From Cryphonectria parasitica EP155 (Eukaryota > Ascomycota > Sordariomycetes > Diaporthales > Cryphonectriaceae), in NCBI RefSeq assembly GCF_011745365.1, contig NW_024468913.1, positions 2,542,001 to 2,606,000 of the forward strand: a DNA stretch of 64,000 nucleotides, read 5' to 3'. The notes beneath the pieces were generated by a model. It had not been told where the DNA came from and ran no database searches. It saw only the letters and a program-made list of their open reading frames with translations. Each line of letters opens with the position of its first letter. The first letter of the stretch is position 1. The translations under genes and the position numbers were made by a program. Positions 61,001 to 64,000 of the stretch are shown here, one piece after another.

Positions 61001-61613
61001 GCCCGAGCTGGTGTGGACCACAAAGATGGCAGAGTCGGGCCGGAGCAGGAGGTCGACATTGGTACCGTAGGACCTGAGAGAGGGTTCTGATCGCACAACG
61101 ACTGCAAGAATAACCGTAGGCTGTACGAGACAATTAGCTGGGAGTAGTTCAATGGCCTGGGTCTCTCTCTCCCCCGCCCCTCTCTTTCGGGGCCGCACGC
61201 ACCTTGGCTTGCCATATGGTCATGGACGTCGCAGTGATGACGGCAAAGATCTGACCGAGGCGCGAGACCCGTAATGCCAGAATGGGCTCATGGAGCGGGA
61301 TGACCGGACGTTCAGTGCCGTTGCCATTGCCATTGCCATTGCTGCCGGACGACGCCTCGGAGCCGGTGTCGAGGATCTCGCGCTCAACAGGCTGGATACC
61401 TGGTGTGATGGGGGTGATGGGTGTCGACGGGTTGGGAAAGTCATAGCTGGAGGCAGAGTCGGCGGTCAGGAGGGAGGCTTGGTCGGATTTCTCGGGATCC
61501 CTCTCATCAGGTGTCGGCAGAGAGAGGCCATCATGGGAGACAGTGATGTTGCCGTTGGCAGGCTGGGAGCTGCTTGTCGCATATACTCGAGGTGTGCCAA
61601 CCGGCCAGTACAT
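58083..61613 (-). CDS. RIC1: RIC1, subunit of the Ric1-Rgp1 exchange factor for Ypt6/Rab6
   Basis: Three exons, 61613-61203, 61120-58955 and 58892-58083, predict about 1,128 residues. Intron 1 joins MTIWQAK to PTVILAVVVRSEP. Intron 2 joins FFRFSIR to TTLFLPEILRHHLIANK. An acceptor six bases earlier would add Gly-Gln. The N-terminus (MYWPVGTPRVYA) is the typical RIC1 start. Residues up to about 700 look like WD-type beta-propellers (LTSLSYSPDGYCLFVGYEKG, WPIKSTVISSDGRYVAVAGR). The C-terminal helical RIC1 domain begins near 720 and includes LAQQFQHLEYFAHALEVLLH and SFKEYLDIVVQCTRKTEVRS. The tail is Ser/Gly-rich. The Ric1-Rgp1 complex activates Ypt6 for endosome-to-Golgi transport. It is divergent from THO3 and complements SFT2 functionally, though the two genes are not adjacent. 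Confidence 0.93.
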
Positions 61614-62477
61614 GGCTGGCTGTCTGGAGCCCGAGGGGTGGAGGAGCTGTCCTCATCCGAGCCAATTGAATGGCTTGTCGTAAGGAAAGAATCTCTGAGG
61701 GATAGATTATTGTCGACCCTTGAACAGTCTGTAGCTCATCTTGGTGCTGTGTTTTCTTGTCGTTTGCAGGCGTGCAAAGTTGGGAACCTGGAGGAAAAGT
61801 ATGTGATGTTGCAGTTGGACTTTGGGAGTGGGAGCCGTGGTACAGTCAGTGCATGTGCTGTTGCTGCTGCTGCATGTGGTTCTAGGGTGGGCACACGCGT
61901 GGGTAGCAGCAGCTACTGTACTAAGGAAGTGGTAGCCAAGAAATGACGAATCAGCCATAGCAGTGGTCTGGGATTAGGCCTGTAGTTGGCTGTCCGGTCT
62001 CACTGACAGCTCCTGCAGTGTTCCGAGCTTAGGGAGAAGACCTGCTAAAGATCCCCCTGTCCGACACCTTCCCTAAACCAAAAAGGAAAGAAAAACCACC
62101 ACCAAAAAAAACCCCTAGACGACATTTCCACTGCCATGATGGCTGGATGCACTGTGAGGCTGTCTATCGTCACCAGATAATTGCCAGCCTGCTCTTAAGA
62201 GGTTGGAAGTAATATCTGCTGAGGTTTAGGGCCATGTTGTTTATCTCAGGCTGTCTCTCTAGTCACTCTTTCTCAGGTCTTCATGACACCGGATGAGGTT
62301 TGCAAAGTACCTACCCTGGGATCTCTTCATCTCGTCTCATCCACTCGCAGCCCAAGTTCATCTATCTCTGCGCACACAAAAGAAAAGTGAGTCAACATCA
62401 GACGAAGGCACACAAAGCAGCCAGCAAGCTAATGAGTGAAGGTTCCTTGTTCACTTGAGACATAGACTTCATGAGCC
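61614..62477. promoter_or_regulatory. Divergent spacer between RIC1 and THO3
   Basis: 864 bp separate the two start codons, so the promoters and 5' leaders of both genes must lie here. A short TGC/CTG tract is near 61852-61880. No specific regulatory site was identified. Confidence 0.5.
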
Positions 62478-63827
62478 ATGGCTTCATCTTCCAACAAGCC
62501 ACTCAGGGCACCTCTGCTTCGGCCCAGACAGAGCCTGAACAAAGACCGCTTCCAGGTCTACTTCAACGCCTTTCGGCCACAGGCATACACGGAGCCCACC
62601 GCCACGCGAGGCGCATCAAACCACAAGTATGTCGTCTCAGCAGCAGCTCGACTATGAAGGAGACCCCTTCTGCTTCCCCAAAGCCGCTTTCAAGAAGCCG
62701 CCGCGGACGTTTGTTGACGGTAGGACTGCCAGCATCCGCTCGATCGGCTGGAACCCTTTTGGCAACCTGATCGCCACCGGTGCCGCCGACAAGACCCTTC
62801 GAGTCTGTAAGTGATGGCCGGTTACCGTTGCATGCCCGAGCCAGGAGATGAAGTGGGTTTTATCTTCGTCGTGTTGCTGACAAAAAGGTCTCGCTAGGGA
62901 ACCCTGAGAGGGCTAACGTGCGCTTCTCAACCGAGCTCAAGGGCCATGCCGCCCCCATCGAGAAAGTCGCCTTCAACCCCGTCAAGGACGCCGAGCTCTG
63001 CAGCGTGAGCAACGATGGCACCGTCAAGTTCTGGGACGTGCGCACTAAAAACTGCGTCAACGAGGTCAAGGGCTTGGGTGAGGCCTTCACGCTGGTTTGG
63101 GACCCCGAGGGGGAGTCGCTGATCGTTGGCAATAAGGCAAGCATCCTTGATATTTGCTCCTGATGATGACGTGAATACTCAAACTGTGCTAATCCCACCT
63201 TCTCAGGCCGACAACGTCTTCGTCCTCTCTCCCACCCAGTCTACCCCCATCGCCAACCACCAGCAGGCCGTCCAGACCAACCAGATCGCCTTCTGCTGGA
63301 GCCGGGAGCGCGTCTACGTTGGCACCGGCAAGGGCGAAGTGCGCGTCTTGTCATTTCCAGACTTCGAGCCCGTCATCCACTACAGCTATGACCGCTCTAT
63401 GATCGACGGCCCCGGCGCCACCAACGAGTACGCCCTCAAGGGCCACACCGGCTCGTGCCTGTCTGTCGAGCTCTCGCCCAGCGGCAAGTACCTGGCCTCG
63501 GGCGGCACCGACTCGCTCGTCAGCCTGTACGACACCCGCGACTGGATGTGCCACCGCACCCTGACCGACCTCATCGGCCCTGTGAAGACCCTCAGCTTCA
63601 CCTGGGACGGTTTCTACCTCGTCGCCGGCAGTGATGTCGACGTCCAGACCGGCCAGTCGACCGGCATCGACTGTTACCACTGCGAGTCTGGCGAGCGCGT
63701 TCATACCTTCAAGACGGCCAGCTCCACCCCTGTCGTCTCCTGGGCGCCTACCCGATACCAGCTTGCGTACAGTGACGTGGGTCAGCTGCGCATTGTTGGT
63801 GTTGATCTGGAGAAGGACAAGAAGTGA
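62478..63827 (+). CDS. THO complex subunit 3 (TEX1/THOC3), WD-repeat protein
   Basis: Four exons, 62478-62626, 62724-62806, 62898-63136 and 63207-63827, predict 363 residues. The N-terminus is basic (MASSSNKPLRAPLLRPRQSL), followed by YTEPTATRGASNHK. A single WD-repeat propeller then fills the protein: SIGWNPFGNLIATGAADKTL; ELKGHAAPIEKVAFNPVKDA with CSVSNDGTVKFWDVR; ALKGHTGSCLSVELSPSGKY with LASGGTDSLVSLYDTRDW. Its length and TGAADKTLRVW motif fit THOC3/TEX1. In the nucleus THO couples transcription to mRNA export together with Sub2 and Yra1. Introns 1 and 2 are GT-AG. Intron 3 (63137-63206) has a GC donor (AAG|GCAAGC), needed to keep the conserved GNKADNVFVLS. The first intron contains an in-frame ATG (see findings). 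Confidence 0.93.
63137..63206 (+). other. GC-AG intron in THO3
   Basis: The 5' splice site is AAG|GCAAGC, the well-known GC variant with otherwise strong consensus. The 3' site is TTCTCAG. Splicing gives phase 0 and joins VGNK to ADNVFVLS. No GT donor nearby preserves both frame and the conserved residues. Confidence 0.82.
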
Positions 63828-64000
63828 GCAGAGGTTTCACGTGTCGATGGCCATCATGATGGAGGCATTGACATCCAGCACGGTACACAACCACAAATGA
63901 CAGAGGATGATGGCATTTCTAGCAAGGAGCAATCCATATTGTGCAGCCATGAAGATCCCAAGGATTGACCACATTAGGTGTGTCAGGTAGTATCTGCTGA
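63828..64000. other. 3' flank of THO3 to window end
   Basis: Non-coding sequence following the stop codon. Probably the THO3 3' untranslated region. Confidence 0.5.

Overview
The window is nuclear DNA of a filamentous ascomycete, most likely a Sordariomycete. Genes have short GT-AG introns of about 50-140 nt. The spliceosome, THO, RIC1 and SFT2 orthologues look like filamentous-fungal proteins. Third codon positions are GC-rich, and genes are separated by long, microsatellite-rich gaps. Genus and species cannot be fixed from the sequence alone.

Layout, left to right: (1) 361-3345, minus: an uninterrupted gene model joining a bHLH transcription factor to the C-terminal two thirds of an AAAP-family amino-acid transporter. 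(2) A 5.8 kb gene-poor gap leading to SFT2 (plus, 9139-10585). (3) A 7 kb gap holding a 0.2 kb AT-rich nuclear copy of a mitochondrial homing-endonuclease fragment, a 56-nt T tract and a possible decayed transporter. (4) A La-motif LARP1/Slf1-like RNA-binding protein (plus, 17630-20665). (5) A charged, glycine-zipper-type protein gene (plus, 24396-26578) whose frame breaks in the middle. (6) An isolated intron-containing tRNA-Gly(GCC) at 29424-29535. (7) The splicing factors CLF1 (minus) and PRP31 (plus), divergent from one 470-bp spacer. (8) A two-finger C2H2 regulator (minus, 35675-36850). (9) About 11 kb without a convincing gene. (10) Acetate kinase (minus), an unrecognised four-exon gene (minus) and a PHO84-like MFS transporter (plus). 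(11) RIC1 (minus) and the THO3/TEX1 subunit (plus), divergent from an 864-bp spacer.

Most intact genes are core cell biology. RNA metabolism is represented by LARP1, CLF1, PRP31 and THO3, and Golgi/endosome traffic by SFT2 and RIC1. Acetate kinase and the phosphate-type transporter are metabolic. I see no biosynthetic cluster, CRISPR array or intact transposon. The most unusual item is the bHLH-transporter fusion, which would give a transcription factor with a multi-pass membrane tail, an arrangement recalling SREBP. Exon boundaries were placed by hand from frame continuity and splice consensus, and no homology search was run.
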